Assembly: GCA_027858145.1 (NCBI GenBank)
Contig: JAQIDF010000423.1
Location: 1 to 13,704, forward strand
Source: Prolixibacteraceae bacterium
GTDB taxonomy: Bacteria > Bacteroidota > Bacteroidia > Bacteroidales > Prolixibacteraceae
Direction of reading: 5' to 3'
DNA length: 13,704 nt
Shown in pieces: positions 8,101 to 13,678 of the stretch (its first letter is position 1; each line of letters opens with the position of its first letter). The position numbers and the translations under genes are program-made. The notes below the pieces were generated by a model. It did no database searches and had not been told where the DNA came from. It saw only the letters and a program-made list of their open reading frames with translations.

Positions 8101-8599
8101 TGATTATGAGCTCTTGATTATACTGGATTATCCAGAGCATGGAGAGCTCGTTGTAAATCCGTACGATTCAATAGTAACTTATATTCCTGAACCGTATTAT
8201 TTTGGGCCTGATACTTTTAGTTATCAGATGAGTACTATAAACAATTTTACTGATAATGCAACAGTATATGTTGATGTTTTGCAAAAGTTGCCGGTCATAC
8301 CCGATGGTTTTTCACCGAATGCTGATGGTATAAATGATTACCTGATTATTGAAAATATTGAATTGTATCCCGAAAGTAGTATTACCATTTTCAACCGGTG
8401 GGGTAACGTTATTTACGAGAAAACACCATATTTAAATGATGAGCCATGGGATGGTGTAGCTAATCAGGGAATCCGTATCGGAAACGGAGTAGTGCCAACC
8501 GGTGTTTATCTGTATATTGTTGATTTAGGCGATGATGACCGTTTGAGCCAGAAGGTATATAAAGGGAATTTATATATTGCAAGTGATAATCGAAGATAG
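2111..8599 (+). CDS. Giant modular surface adhesin with T9SS type B sorting domain
   Basis: A 2162-aa secreted protein, probably an adhesin or surface filament. Signal peptide 1-23 (cut STA|QIK). Then, by eye: an Ig-like domain (28-105); Big_9/cadherin-like (114-204); DUF11 (208-327); two PKD-like (331-496); cadherin-like (497-621); DUF11 (626-757); two PKD-like (758-933); cadherin-like (935-1033); DUF11 (1037-1163); two PKD-like (1164-1350); three cadherin-like (1351-1665); DUF11 (1666-1787); two PKD-like (1788-1965); one cadherin-like (1966-2059); and a CHU_C / gliding-motility C-terminal domain (about 2064-2162). The last shows PDGFSPNADGINDY, IFNRWGNVIYE, WDG, PTGVYLY and a final YKGNLYI strand, the hallmarks of type B sorting. 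Cadherin-like units carry acidic, probably Ca-binding motifs (NDYDPDGD, NDFDPEGD). Three of the four DUF11 units share an insert of the form QYSxNxxxxWxxW. Very acidic and without internal membrane segments. The PorP/SprF gene starts 6 nt downstream. The frame is open throughout; ligand unknown. Confidence 0.93.
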   Translation: MKHIYKHIVLTIATIMMVLVSTAQIKTRYVEIGSTHALSINENTDYRFEWTIQTPSGGMISVSSNTARTENVVWDQRGRYHVTVVPLLDSIDCYGENVKMDVVTLDYLSLHTFDDVYYTTINATVSGDISANDFDEQGSQIFYNPTPVSQPEHGTLDLGIDGTFTYTPDNDFEGVDEFVYEAFVREGSDNEMYSNSKVTIVVQDDVRQSDLYIEKTGPKKALYGQTIHYSIKLINNGPHVAQNVMLKDTLAFGLFDAQYKIGNEPPYLPWNDSLKFETMGIGDSIVLYIRTVISPNAPDAIYNQAITWSETFDPNYTDNDSIWPIEISSIYADLPGQVHVASCETYILPGDSSDANIEIESYEWTPSTGLSDTTISNPVFTPDASTYGKSIEYILTVTDENGNQAQDTIELVVAKQPLAIIEADTLYKDLDTNIVIDGSGSKGGNGLSFDWSTADGQVESNPYTDSIIVSSTGTYHLEVIDRFGCYSLDSVVVLLQSYPPVVINDSISIVAGDTTVLPNFGVDYLALAVDPGQQQDYLEALPDSNLNVLYNDYDLNGFDLEVTEIVTPPSSGFISYNWDSTGQFIIVPDSSFWGSDSLQYRVCNNGQPVKCSTAWVYINSLRPPLSADVKIVKTGENIKSNDGQDIAFWGDTIHYRLQVTNSGPDTISTVTITDVINSGFLNPQYSINNEPVWNEWPLNDRFVFPNSIKPGEDTLNIQLKAYIREEAERFITNKAYIETEIIENYLLNDTSIVTTKIKEAVLADAGRDTLLGSCIDDLILDGSESIGEDISFSWSPVNHAQNHLTDADTPTPVFINPGIQGNYLYELAVTDNDNITVTDTVSITVIPPPKAMAVNDYYEIIAGDTIGLDGGASQPSKYIVSYKWEAISGNIIPGTENQRVTAIDAVGDYRLIVTDIAGCKDTTIVPVYLFYYAPVTIPDYYSTKLGQTLRGNLLDNDFDPNQDIFGENFQLTAKPASFTTPEGAQVTIESNGDFVLIPGGAYQEVVSFTYEVYNDAELSKTTVGYARITVNLNVNIARLNIHKQAVNRSVLIGERHAARFEISITNVGPDLAEDVLLTDSLPEYFRNDAVAIVENGREEPFSGTLELNDIESGGTVNVEIRATVGGGAPKHLFNAAMSSSPIFDDQFDWDIIATRNVDTTSVITESNLFADAELVERFDDNKSDGIIGRCDYISYLTAENSEPEDGINGWSWSPGEYLISDSTQRVNFNYDNLPDKDTIVNFRLTVSIDGGEYAFDNVDVHFSQKVIADAGPDVKINEDEVIYIDQATAQGSEIEIKWFKYNFDNTKSVLTEFNNDNELQPVIRETGRYELQVTDRHGCIDSDVITVKQNSLYLVDDIINVVKGDTIVGNVSTNDFDPEGDSIYYTTYADGPAVDDLLIDPANSGFLKSVNAVVDVIGEDGSFVYVAPDDFVGYTYFTYEGCDDNHPTNMCKEGTVHIRVVDIDGTNTPPVANPDYLFANQGDTIRTNILANDYDPDGGVVTVEDIVTDPAKGQILYSDGVGNIVYVPNMNATGTDQFVYQVCDNGTTTGCNTARVIIEIHKIPQENHPPVAGDDAYFAVEKAIEGNILDNDYDPDGDAFSLIREIIEGPYHADSFSLNRDGSFTYIPKPGFEGTDQIVYQIQESAGMSPLSDMATVYILSLSEDRYKTDVIITKTAVEEKLSGQYIVYDLKVKVDGPTLANDIIYIDELDSVLTDAQFSVDNGQTWSAWTGQFHVDQMMLFEENTIKVRARVPDIYAGDLYNTACVEHDMGEMNEDNNCHEISTGIYQRVIADAGQDTTIGYCAVDGDFYVDASNSLGMSSLEYLWVSEKADVQNPDSEQTSITANPGTVNEIMLVVSSSINGLTDSDTAYVNVTVARETQAWAGNDVWPENADPVLFDGSSSTGPEGGLDYSWWIYDSEGNVEVLGESATIEVNKTNDYYLTVTDKFGCTSTDMVHVGYPVDPYEAVDDHVETYQQEEIDINILANDLIDEDDEYDYELLIILDYPEHGELVVNPYDSIVTYIPEPYYFGPDTFSYQMSTINNFTDNATVYVDVLQKLPVIPDGFSPNADGINDYLIIENIELYPESSITIFNRWGNVIYEKTPYLNDEPWDGVANQGIRIGNGVVPTGVYLYIVDLGDDDRLSQKVYKGNLYIASDNRR
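2450..8005 (+). repeat. Four-fold higher-order protein repeat (cadherin-like, DUF11, PKD, PKD)
   Basis: The adhesin is built from a composite unit repeated four times, at about residues 114-496, 497-933, 935-1350 and 1351-1965. Each unit has the same domain order; the fourth has three cadherin-like domains in place of one. Copies have diverged strongly at DNA level, so this is visible in the protein rather than as a nucleotide tandem repeat. Boundaries are estimates by eye. Confidence 0.7.
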
Positions 8600-8605
8600 A
8601 AAAGT

Positions 8606-9538
8606 GTGAACGTGAAATTTAAAAAATACATATTATTCATCACTGTTATGTTGTTGGGCATTGCCGCTCATGCACAACAAGAGACCATGTATACACAATA
8701 CATGAATCAATTGTTGTCGATAAACCCGGCTTATGCCGGTGCCAAGGGTGTTACCAGTGCCAGTATAATTGCCCGTGAACAATGGACGGGATGGGAAGGT
8801 AATCCAAGTACACAGACTATATATGTTCATTCTCCTTTAAATAACGAAACTGGTGTAGGAGCTTCGATTGTGAATGATAAGATTGGTCCTGTAAGTAAGA
8901 CAGATATCTATGGAGATTATTCCTATACAATAACATATCCCAACAAAGTATATCTTTCGTTTGGATTAAAAGCGGGGGTTAGTTTTTATCAGGCGCAATT
9001 AACTAATATGACTTTAACTGAACCCGGAGATCCGTCTTTTGCAGTTGATATAGCCCGGAATTTTATGCCTAATGCCGGAGTCGGTGTCTATTTATCAAGT
9101 CCCAGCTATTATTTGGGTTTGGCTGTACCTAAGCTAATTTCAAACAAAATAACCATTGAAGATGTAGCAAGCGGGGCTGTTAGTAAGCAATCTATACATG
9201 CTTTTTTTATGGGGGGATATGTGTTTGATATTAATAGATTTTTTAAATTTAAACCCTATTTCATGGTAAGGGGAACATTGAATTCTCCATTATCTATTGA
9301 TTTGACCGGACAATTTGTTATATTTGAAAGGCTATGGCTTGGAGGCACCTATCGTTTTGGAAATGCTTTTGGTATTATGGCTCAGGTAAAAGTTAGCGAT
9401 CAGTTGAAAATAGGTTATGCATTTGATTATACCACAACAGCGTTATCGAGTTATAATGCAGGTGGTACACACGAAGTTTTTATAGAGTTTGATTTCAGTT
9501 TTGGTCGTGGTAGAGTTCGTTCACCTCGATATTTTTAA
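8606..9538 (+). CDS. PorP/SprF family T9SS outer-membrane protein
   Basis: A 310-aa PorP/SprF-family protein, an outer-membrane beta-barrel. Family members work with the type IX secretion system, and SprF-type members are needed for secretion or surface attachment of type B-sorted adhesins such as SprB. The signal peptide is about residues 1-23 (cut AHA|QQE). The mature N-terminus QQETMYTQYMNQLLSINPAYAG is the family signature, and alternating hydrophobic strands continue to the typical ending GGTHEVFIEFDF...SPRYF. Length is normal for the family. The start is a GTG at 8606, 6 nt after the adhesin stop; a second in-frame GTG at 8612 is also possible, and the first in-frame ATG (8648) would destroy the signal peptide. 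The tight spacing suggests co-transcription and probably translational coupling with the adhesin, its likely dedicated substrate. It could equally be called SprF-like; the gene symbol is left empty because these genomes carry many paralogues. Confidence 0.92.
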   Translation: MNVKFKKYILFITVMLLGIAAHAQQETMYTQYMNQLLSINPAYAGAKGVTSASIIAREQWTGWEGNPSTQTIYVHSPLNNETGVGASIVNDKIGPVSKTDIYGDYSYTITYPNKVYLSFGLKAGVSFYQAQLTNMTLTEPGDPSFAVDIARNFMPNAGVGVYLSSPSYYLGLAVPKLISNKITIEDVASGAVSKQSIHAFFMGGYVFDINRFFKFKPYFMVRGTLNSPLSIDLTGQFVIFERLWLGGTYRFGNAFGIMAQVKVSDQLKIGYAFDYTTTALSSYNAGGTHEVFIEFDFSFGRGRVRSPRYF

Positions 9539-9550
9539 TATTTTTGTATT

Positions 9551-11554
9551 ATGTGGAAGGAATTTAAGAAACATATAGGTTTAACATTGCTGGTTTTGAT
9601 GTTAGCTGGTTTTGCTCAGGGACAGCGCCTGACTATTAAATTAGCCGATAGAGCATTTCATGATTTTTCCTGGAATGAGGCAATTGATTTATATCTCTAT
9701 GCTCATGAAAAAGACCCTGAGAATGTATATGTCATCCGTAAATTAGCCGATAGCTACAGAAATCTTGGAAATACAGAAGAGGTTGAACAATGGTTGAATT
9801 TTCTTATCGAAATGGGTGAAGAAGAGCCGAACGATCTTTTTCATTATGCGATGTCACTTAAAAGTAATGGTAAATACGAAAAGTCTGAAGAATACTTAGA
9901 AATGTATGCCCAATTGAGGCCTGAGGATGGCCGTGTTCAACTTGAGCAATCGTTGCTTGATTATGTTAATTTTCTGGTGCAGGATTCTTCCCGGTTCATT
10001 GTTGAAACGGTTCAGTTTAACACAAAAGGTGCAGACTGGGGATCCGAATTCTACAAAAATCGTATTGTTTATGTATCAACAGGAGACCCGGAACAAAGCC
10101 GTGATTTAAAATACAATTGGGACAATCTTCCTTTCCTTGATTTGTATAATGTTACTGTTGATGAATATGGAAATTACTCTGACCCCGAATTATTCGCAAA
10201 AAATTTAAAAACAAGTTTTCATGACGGGCCTGCTACGTTCGATGAAAGCAGGAACAGAATGTATTTCAATAGTAACCGAACAACAAGAAATGTAGCCCGG
10301 GAGGCTGAAGAGAATAATTTACAGATCTACTATGCCGACTACGAAGGTGGTAAATGGGTAGAAAAAGGTGGTTTTAAACACAACGATGAACGGGATAATT
10401 ACCGTCATCCATCAATAAGTACCGAAGGAGATGTGCTTTATTTTTCTTCCGATCGTCCGGGTGGTAAAGGTGGAAATGATATATGGTGGTGCCGTATTGT
10501 TAATGGAGAGTGGAGTGAACCAGTAAATCTTGAAGAAATTAACACTGAAGGTGAAGAAGTTTTTCCATTTGTTGCCCCTGACGGTGTATTGTATTTTGCA
10601 TCAAATGGTAAAGGCGGAATGGGTGGACTTGATATATACATGGCATTGCCCGACCGTGGCGTATTTACAACTGTTGAAAATATGGGGTACCCGATTAATA
10701 CTTCAAGTGACGATTTTGGTCTTGTGCTAGATGAGGATGGCATGAGCGGGTATTTCTCATCTGACCGTCCGGGTGGTTTAGGATACGACGATATTTATCA
10801 TGTTGATATTTTATGGATACCTGTACAAATTAGAGGTGTTGTACGTGATAAGATTAACACTTTTGAGGTTGCAGGAGCAAAAATAGCTTTGTTGGATGAG
10901 AATTTAGATACCGTTGATGTTGCTGTTTCTAAACAGGATGGTGAGTTTGTTTTTAGTGCATATAAGCAAAGGAATTATAAATTGATTGTTAGTAAAGAGG
11001 ATTATAACCCAAGTGAAAAAGATATTTCAACTTATAACAAACTTCCTAATGAAAAAATTCCGGTTGAAGTATTTATTGAAATGGACTTTGATGAAATGGC
11101 AGCGGGGGGGTTGGAACCTCTAAGCTTAGAAGAGATGGATGGAAAGCAGCTGCAGATTATTCAAATTGAACATATTAATTATGCTTTTGATAGCGACAGG
11201 ATTTTACCCGATGCTGCTGAAATACTAGATGACATCATTAATTTGATGAATGAATATGACGATCTTGAGATAATTATTGAATCGCATACCGATAGTAAAG
11301 GTAGCGATGAATATAACCTGAAACTTTCAAAAGAAAGAGCAGCTTCTGCTTATGATTATTTAGTTAGGCAAGGCATTGAACCTGATATAATAGAATATTC
11401 TGGTTATGGTGAAACACAACTGCTTAACCATTGTGATGATGGTATTGAATGTAATGATGAAGAACATGCCATAAATCGCAGATCAATTATAAAAGTAATA
11501 AGAAGGGGGCCAATCAAAAATAAACGTAACACTCGTGGAATGTTTTATTTCTGA
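9551..11554 (+). CDS. PorE-like OmpA family protein (TPR, beta-propeller, CarboxypepD_reg, OmpA_C)
   Basis: A 667-aa periplasmic protein expected to join a PorP-type complex to the cell wall. In order: signal peptide 1-22 or 1-24 (near GFAQG|Q); TPR-like helices (about 28-135); a PD40/WD40-like beta-propeller (about 156-420) with repeated YFSSDRPGGKGGNDIW, YFASNGKGGMGGLDIY and YFSSDRPGGLGYDDIY blades; a carboxypeptidase-regulatory-like domain (about 426-492); an acidic linker; and an OmpA C-terminal domain (about 537-652). The last keeps the peptidoglycan-binding pattern: D581 in SHTDSKG, then N589, L592, S593, R596 and A597 in YNLKLSKERA. This matches the plan of P. gingivalis PorE, but PorE is a lipoprotein and no lipobox cysteine is present here, so the protein is probably soluble in the periplasm. 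It starts 12 nt after the PorP/SprF gene with an A/T-rich leader, as the third gene of an apparent operon. A G7 tract (11104-11110) encodes part of the linker. Confidence 0.92.
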   Translation: MWKEFKKHIGLTLLVLMLAGFAQGQRLTIKLADRAFHDFSWNEAIDLYLYAHEKDPENVYVIRKLADSYRNLGNTEEVEQWLNFLIEMGEEEPNDLFHYAMSLKSNGKYEKSEEYLEMYAQLRPEDGRVQLEQSLLDYVNFLVQDSSRFIVETVQFNTKGADWGSEFYKNRIVYVSTGDPEQSRDLKYNWDNLPFLDLYNVTVDEYGNYSDPELFAKNLKTSFHDGPATFDESRNRMYFNSNRTTRNVAREAEENNLQIYYADYEGGKWVEKGGFKHNDERDNYRHPSISTEGDVLYFSSDRPGGKGGNDIWWCRIVNGEWSEPVNLEEINTEGEEVFPFVAPDGVLYFASNGKGGMGGLDIYMALPDRGVFTTVENMGYPINTSSDDFGLVLDEDGMSGYFSSDRPGGLGYDDIYHVDILWIPVQIRGVVRDKINTFEVAGAKIALLDENLDTVDVAVSKQDGEFVFSAYKQRNYKLIVSKEDYNPSEKDISTYNKLPNEKIPVEVFIEMDFDEMAAGGLEPLSLEEMDGKQLQIIQIEHINYAFDSDRILPDAAEILDDIINLMNEYDDLEIIIESHTDSKGSDEYNLKLSKERAASAYDYLVRQGIEPDIIEYSGYGETQLLNHCDDGIECNDEEHAINRRSIIKVIRRGPIKNKRNTRGMFYF

Positions 11555-11568
11555 TGATAACTTTAAAA

Positions 11569-11642
11569 AAAACACCAAAGATCGCTTAGATTGCAGAGAC
11601 AACAATGAATAAGCTCTGCGCTCTCTGCTTCTCTGGTGTTTT
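11569..11642. repeat. Inverted repeat after the OmpA gene, possible terminator
   Basis: AAAACACCAAAGA (11569-11581) pairs with TCTCTGGTGTTTT (11630-11642) with one mismatch, and inside it GCAGAGA (11593-11599) pairs with TCTCTGC (11622-11628). The stem ends in TTTT and begins 14 nt after the stop codon, so it could end transcription of the three-gene operon. It also resembles a dispersed Bacteroidota repeat with CTCTGCG/CTCTCTGC motifs, so a double role is possible. Confidence 0.55.
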
Positions 11643-11725
11643 GAAAGCCAATATTTAGTAATTTAATTTGGATCACTTCATAATTGGGGTGGACATATAA
11701 TTAAGCTGTATTCATCGAAAAAATT

Positions 11726-11894
11726 GCCACGAATGCTCGAATATTATTCCGATGGCAATTAGGAATTTATTTCGTGTTTATTTTATCATTCGTTTGTAGT
11801 TAAGTTTTAGCTCTCCAAAGTTTACGATCAATGAAAGTTTACATTCTGAAACACATTTTATAATATTAGACATTACTATTCGGGCATTCGTGGC
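11726..11894. repeat. Pair of 18-bp inverted repeats, 169-bp element
   Basis: GCCACGAATGCTCGAATA (11726-11743) and TATTCGGGCATTCGTGGC (11877-11894) are inverted copies with one mismatch, separated by 133 A/T-rich bases without an ORF. A smaller inverted pair, AATTGCCA (11722-11729) and TGGCAATT (11753-11760), overlaps the left arm. GCCACGAAT... arms of this type are common dispersed repeats in this phylum. No transposase is present, so it could be a non-autonomous element. Confidence 0.6.
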
Positions 11895-12232
11895 TTTAAT
11901 TTTGGGGGGGGTAATAAATTACAACAGTTTGTTTATATTTTTTAAGCCATTGACAATGAGTTGTTTATAATCCTATGGAATATTTGTCTAAATTGCTGAT
12001 ATTTAGCGTATTGCAAACAATTCTATTGTCTCATGTCTAAAATCTAACGATCTATTGAAATTATAAAAATAAATTCATCCACCCTAATCTTAATTTGATC
12101 TAAAGCGACCTTGTTTTTGGAATTTTCGAAAGCAATGTTAAAAAAATGTTAAAACAGTATGGATTAGTGAAACTATTGGGGGGTATGTGTAGTTATAACT
12201 GTATTAAAAGTGAACCTCTAAATAGTTAAGTC
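11895..12232. other. A/T-rich spacer upstream of the small exported protein
   Basis: No credible gene on either strand. It contains an eight-G run (11904-11911), a direct repeat of ATGTTAAAA in the stretch 12135-12155, and a six-G run (12178-12183). The promoter of the next gene is presumably in the last 100 bases, but I could not fix a Bacteroidota-type -33/-7 pair with confidence. Confidence 0.5.
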
Positions 12233-12625
12233 ATGAAAAAAAATGTTTTATTATTTACACTAACATTAATTATTCCTTTATTATTGGTAGGACAGGATTT
12301 TGTTAAGTTGAGCGGTATTGTTACCGATGCTCACAATGGTAAAGTTATTGTAAATGCCGACGTTTTTATTGAAGTTGAAAAAACGGGAACCTTGACAAAT
12401 TCAAAAGGGGAATATGTTTTGTACTTATTGAAAGGAGAATATGATATTGTATACTCTGTAAAAGGATATGAGAAGTATACCACAAAATTAAATATTACAG
12501 AAGATTTTGTTCAGCTTGTGGAGCTAAGGCAAAATGACAAAATAATGAATCGTAGTTCAATTTTTGCCGGATGGAATATTTTCAATGGGGATAATGAAGA
12601 GAAATTAACAATGAAAGGGGATTGA
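12233..12625 (+). CDS. Small exported protein with a single CarboxypepD_reg-like domain
   Basis: A 130-aa exported protein. Signal peptide 1-20 (MKK start, long hydrophobic core, cut near LVG|QDF), followed by one carboxypeptidase-regulatory-like beta-sandwich (about 24-95). The domain shows the typical opening LSGIVTDAHNGKVIVNADVFIE, then GTLTNSKGEYVLYLLKGEYDIVYSVKGYEKY. In Bacteroidota this domain usually starts TonB-dependent receptors or other large surface proteins; here it stands alone with a 35-residue tail rich in N, D and K. Either it is a genuine small periplasmic or surface protein, or a remnant of a larger gene; there is no frame continuing beyond the stop to support a recent break. 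No lipobox cysteine. It is convergent with xseB, with 30 nt between the stop codons. Its leader resembles that of the gene at 13184. Confidence 0.75.
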   Translation: MKKNVLLFTLTLIIPLLLVGQDFVKLSGIVTDAHNGKVIVNADVFIEVEKTGTLTNSKGEYVLYLLKGEYDIVYSVKGYEKYTTKLNITEDFVQLVELRQNDKIMNRSSIFAGWNIFNGDNEEKLTMKGD

Positions 12626-12655
12626 TTCCGGAAAACATAAAGTTTAAGGGTAATA

Positions 12656-12862
12656 TTAATTCTCTTCTTCCATCTCCTTTAATACTTTTTCTACTTCATC
12701 CTGGGTTTTGTATATTTTATTTTTACAGAATTTTAGAAGGTAAGTAACCCTTTTTACTTTATCGGATAAAATATCAACATCAGGCTCTTCATTTTCAATA
12801 CTGGTTAAAATTTCCTCAATTTCTGTAATTGCTTCCCTGTAGCTTATTCTTTTCTGTGGCAT
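12656..12862 (-). CDS. xseB: Exodeoxyribonuclease VII small subunit
   Basis: A 68-aa helical protein, the small subunit of exonuclease VII, which with several copies per XseA large subunit degrades single-stranded DNA into oligonucleotides in the cytoplasm. The family pattern is clear: ISYREAITEIEEILTSIEN, then a second helix with a conserved LLKFCKNKIYKT and a final EVEKVLKEME. Length is typical for the family (about 60-80 aa). The start ATG (12860-12862) is the only one giving the full first helix. In many genomes xseA lies directly upstream of xseB; here the upstream side holds only a repeat element and then a plus-strand gene, so xseA must be elsewhere or beyond the window. Confidence 0.85.
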   Translation of the reverse strand: MPQKRISYREAITEIEEILTSIENEEPDVDILSDKVKRVTYLLKFCKNKIYKTQDEVEKVLKEMEEEN

Positions 12863-12909
12863 ATCTTATATTGTTTCTTCAAAGTTAAGAGTTAAAATAT
12901 AAAAAAAAA

Positions 12910-13008
12910 CATTGTTGTCTGGTTAAAACTATGGATTGCTTCGCAAAGCTCGCAATGAAGCGGGAAGCAATCTTTTCAAATATAATTATCTTTTACCGGA
13001 CAACAGTG
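12910..13008. repeat. Nested inverted-repeat element, MITE-like
   Basis: The outer arms, 12910-12928 (CATTGTTGTCTGGTTAAAA) and 12991-13008 (TTTTACCGGACAACAGTG), pair along their whole length with one bulged base and two G-T wobbles. Inside, GATTGCTTC (12934-12942) and GAAGCAATC (12964-12972) form a second inverted pair enclosing TCGCAATGAAGC, which relates it to the CATTGCGAG/GAAGCAAT repeat family at 1804-1953. A-runs flank both ends. No transposase is present. Confidence 0.65.
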
Positions 13009-13183
13009 AAAAAAAAACGTATCTGTGTTAAAATTTTATTGACGTTTATCGTCTTATTTCTGCCGATAATCGATAATAACCTGTCGTTCGTCTACAAATC
13101 GTGTATATGGTGTAACATTAGGAGGTTTCTGACGTCTTAATAAGTGAAACAAATTTAATAATAACCACTTAAATACGATAGTC
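13009..13183. other. Probable leader and promoter region of the last gene
   Basis: With the element at 12910-13008 this makes a 321-nt stretch without a credible gene between xseB and the last gene. It is A/T-rich with a small hairpin (GACG, TTTAT, CGTC at about 13041-13053). An AGGAGG at 13120-13125 lies about 58 nt before the ATG, too far to be its ribosome-binding site. No confident promoter was identified. Confidence 0.4.
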
Positions 13184-13657
13184 ATGAAACGAGTTACATT
13201 TATTTTAGCATTGGTATTAACGAGTATTGTAAGTTTTGCGAGTTATGCTTCTGTAAATTCTCTGCAAGGAGATAGTAATACTTCATTCGGGAAGTATAAA
13301 ATCACTGCCTCCGATCAGTATGTTGTTATTGATAACGTAGCATATCAAACATGGAAATTGAACTACGAGAAAAGTTCCGAAGAGTATTGTGTGTTTTATG
13401 CTCCCGGAATTGAAGGACAATGTTGTTTTATTGTTCGATGCGCTGAAGAATTTGAAGTGCAATATTCAAAAGACAAAAACGGGTTTGGTGTGCGCATGGT
13501 AGATCCTGAAAAAAGGACAATGAACAAGAAAGAAGCCATGAAAGAAATCAACTTTGAAAAGTTTTCAAAACAGATGGTATTAACCACCAAAAACAAAACG
13601 GTAGAAGAATATCTCGGACTTTTGGCATGTTATATGCCACAACTTATTGAAAGTTAA
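13184..13657 (+). CDS. Exported cysteine-containing protein of unknown function
   Basis: A 157-aa protein that I do not recognise. Signal peptide about 1-22 (MKRVTFILALVLTSIVSFASYA|S). The mature part has a beta-like first half (YKITASDQYVVIDNVAYQTWKLNYE), a cysteine cluster (C69, C80, C81, C86) in YCVFYAPG...GQCCFIVRC, and a charged, probably helical second half with a fifth cysteine (C149) near the end. There is no lipobox and no further membrane segment, so a soluble periplasmic or secreted protein is likely. The four close cysteines could form disulfides or bind a metal, but no known motif is evident. It stands alone in the window with its own leader, and an A/T-rich hairpin overlaps its stop codon. 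Confidence 0.72.
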   Translation: MKRVTFILALVLTSIVSFASYASVNSLQGDSNTSFGKYKITASDQYVVIDNVAYQTWKLNYEKSSEEYCVFYAPGIEGQCCFIVRCAEEFEVQYSKDKNGFGVRMVDPEKRTMNKKEAMKEINFEKFSKQMVLTTKNKTVEEYLGLLACYMPQLIES

Positions 13658-13678
13658 AAATTGTAGCGCAATTTTTAA
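13654..13678 (+). terminator. Candidate A/T-rich terminator hairpin
   Basis: TTAAAAATTG (13654-13663) and CAATTTTTAA (13669-13678) form a perfect 10-bp stem around a TAGCG loop. It overlaps the stop codon of the last gene. The stem is nearly all A/T and there is no separate T-tract beyond the five T in the right arm, so termination activity is uncertain. Confidence 0.45.

Noticed and set aside
3009..8140. Several minus-strand frames of 60-134 aa within the adhesin gene
   Set aside because: All are antisense shadows of a continuous 2162-codon gene with clear domain content.
8648..8650. ATG as the start of the PorP/SprF gene
   Set aside because: It would leave only the end of the signal peptide; the GTG at 8606 gives a complete one and the expected operon spacing.
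11895..12232. Bacteroidota-type promoter (TTTG / TAnnTTTG) upstream of 12233
   Set aside because: Several partial matches exist in this A/T-rich stretch, but none has both boxes at the right spacing.
12931..13140. 69-aa plus-strand open frame with a hydrophobic segment
   Set aside because: It starts inside the nested repeat element at 12910-13008, has no signal or family likeness and no convincing initiation region.
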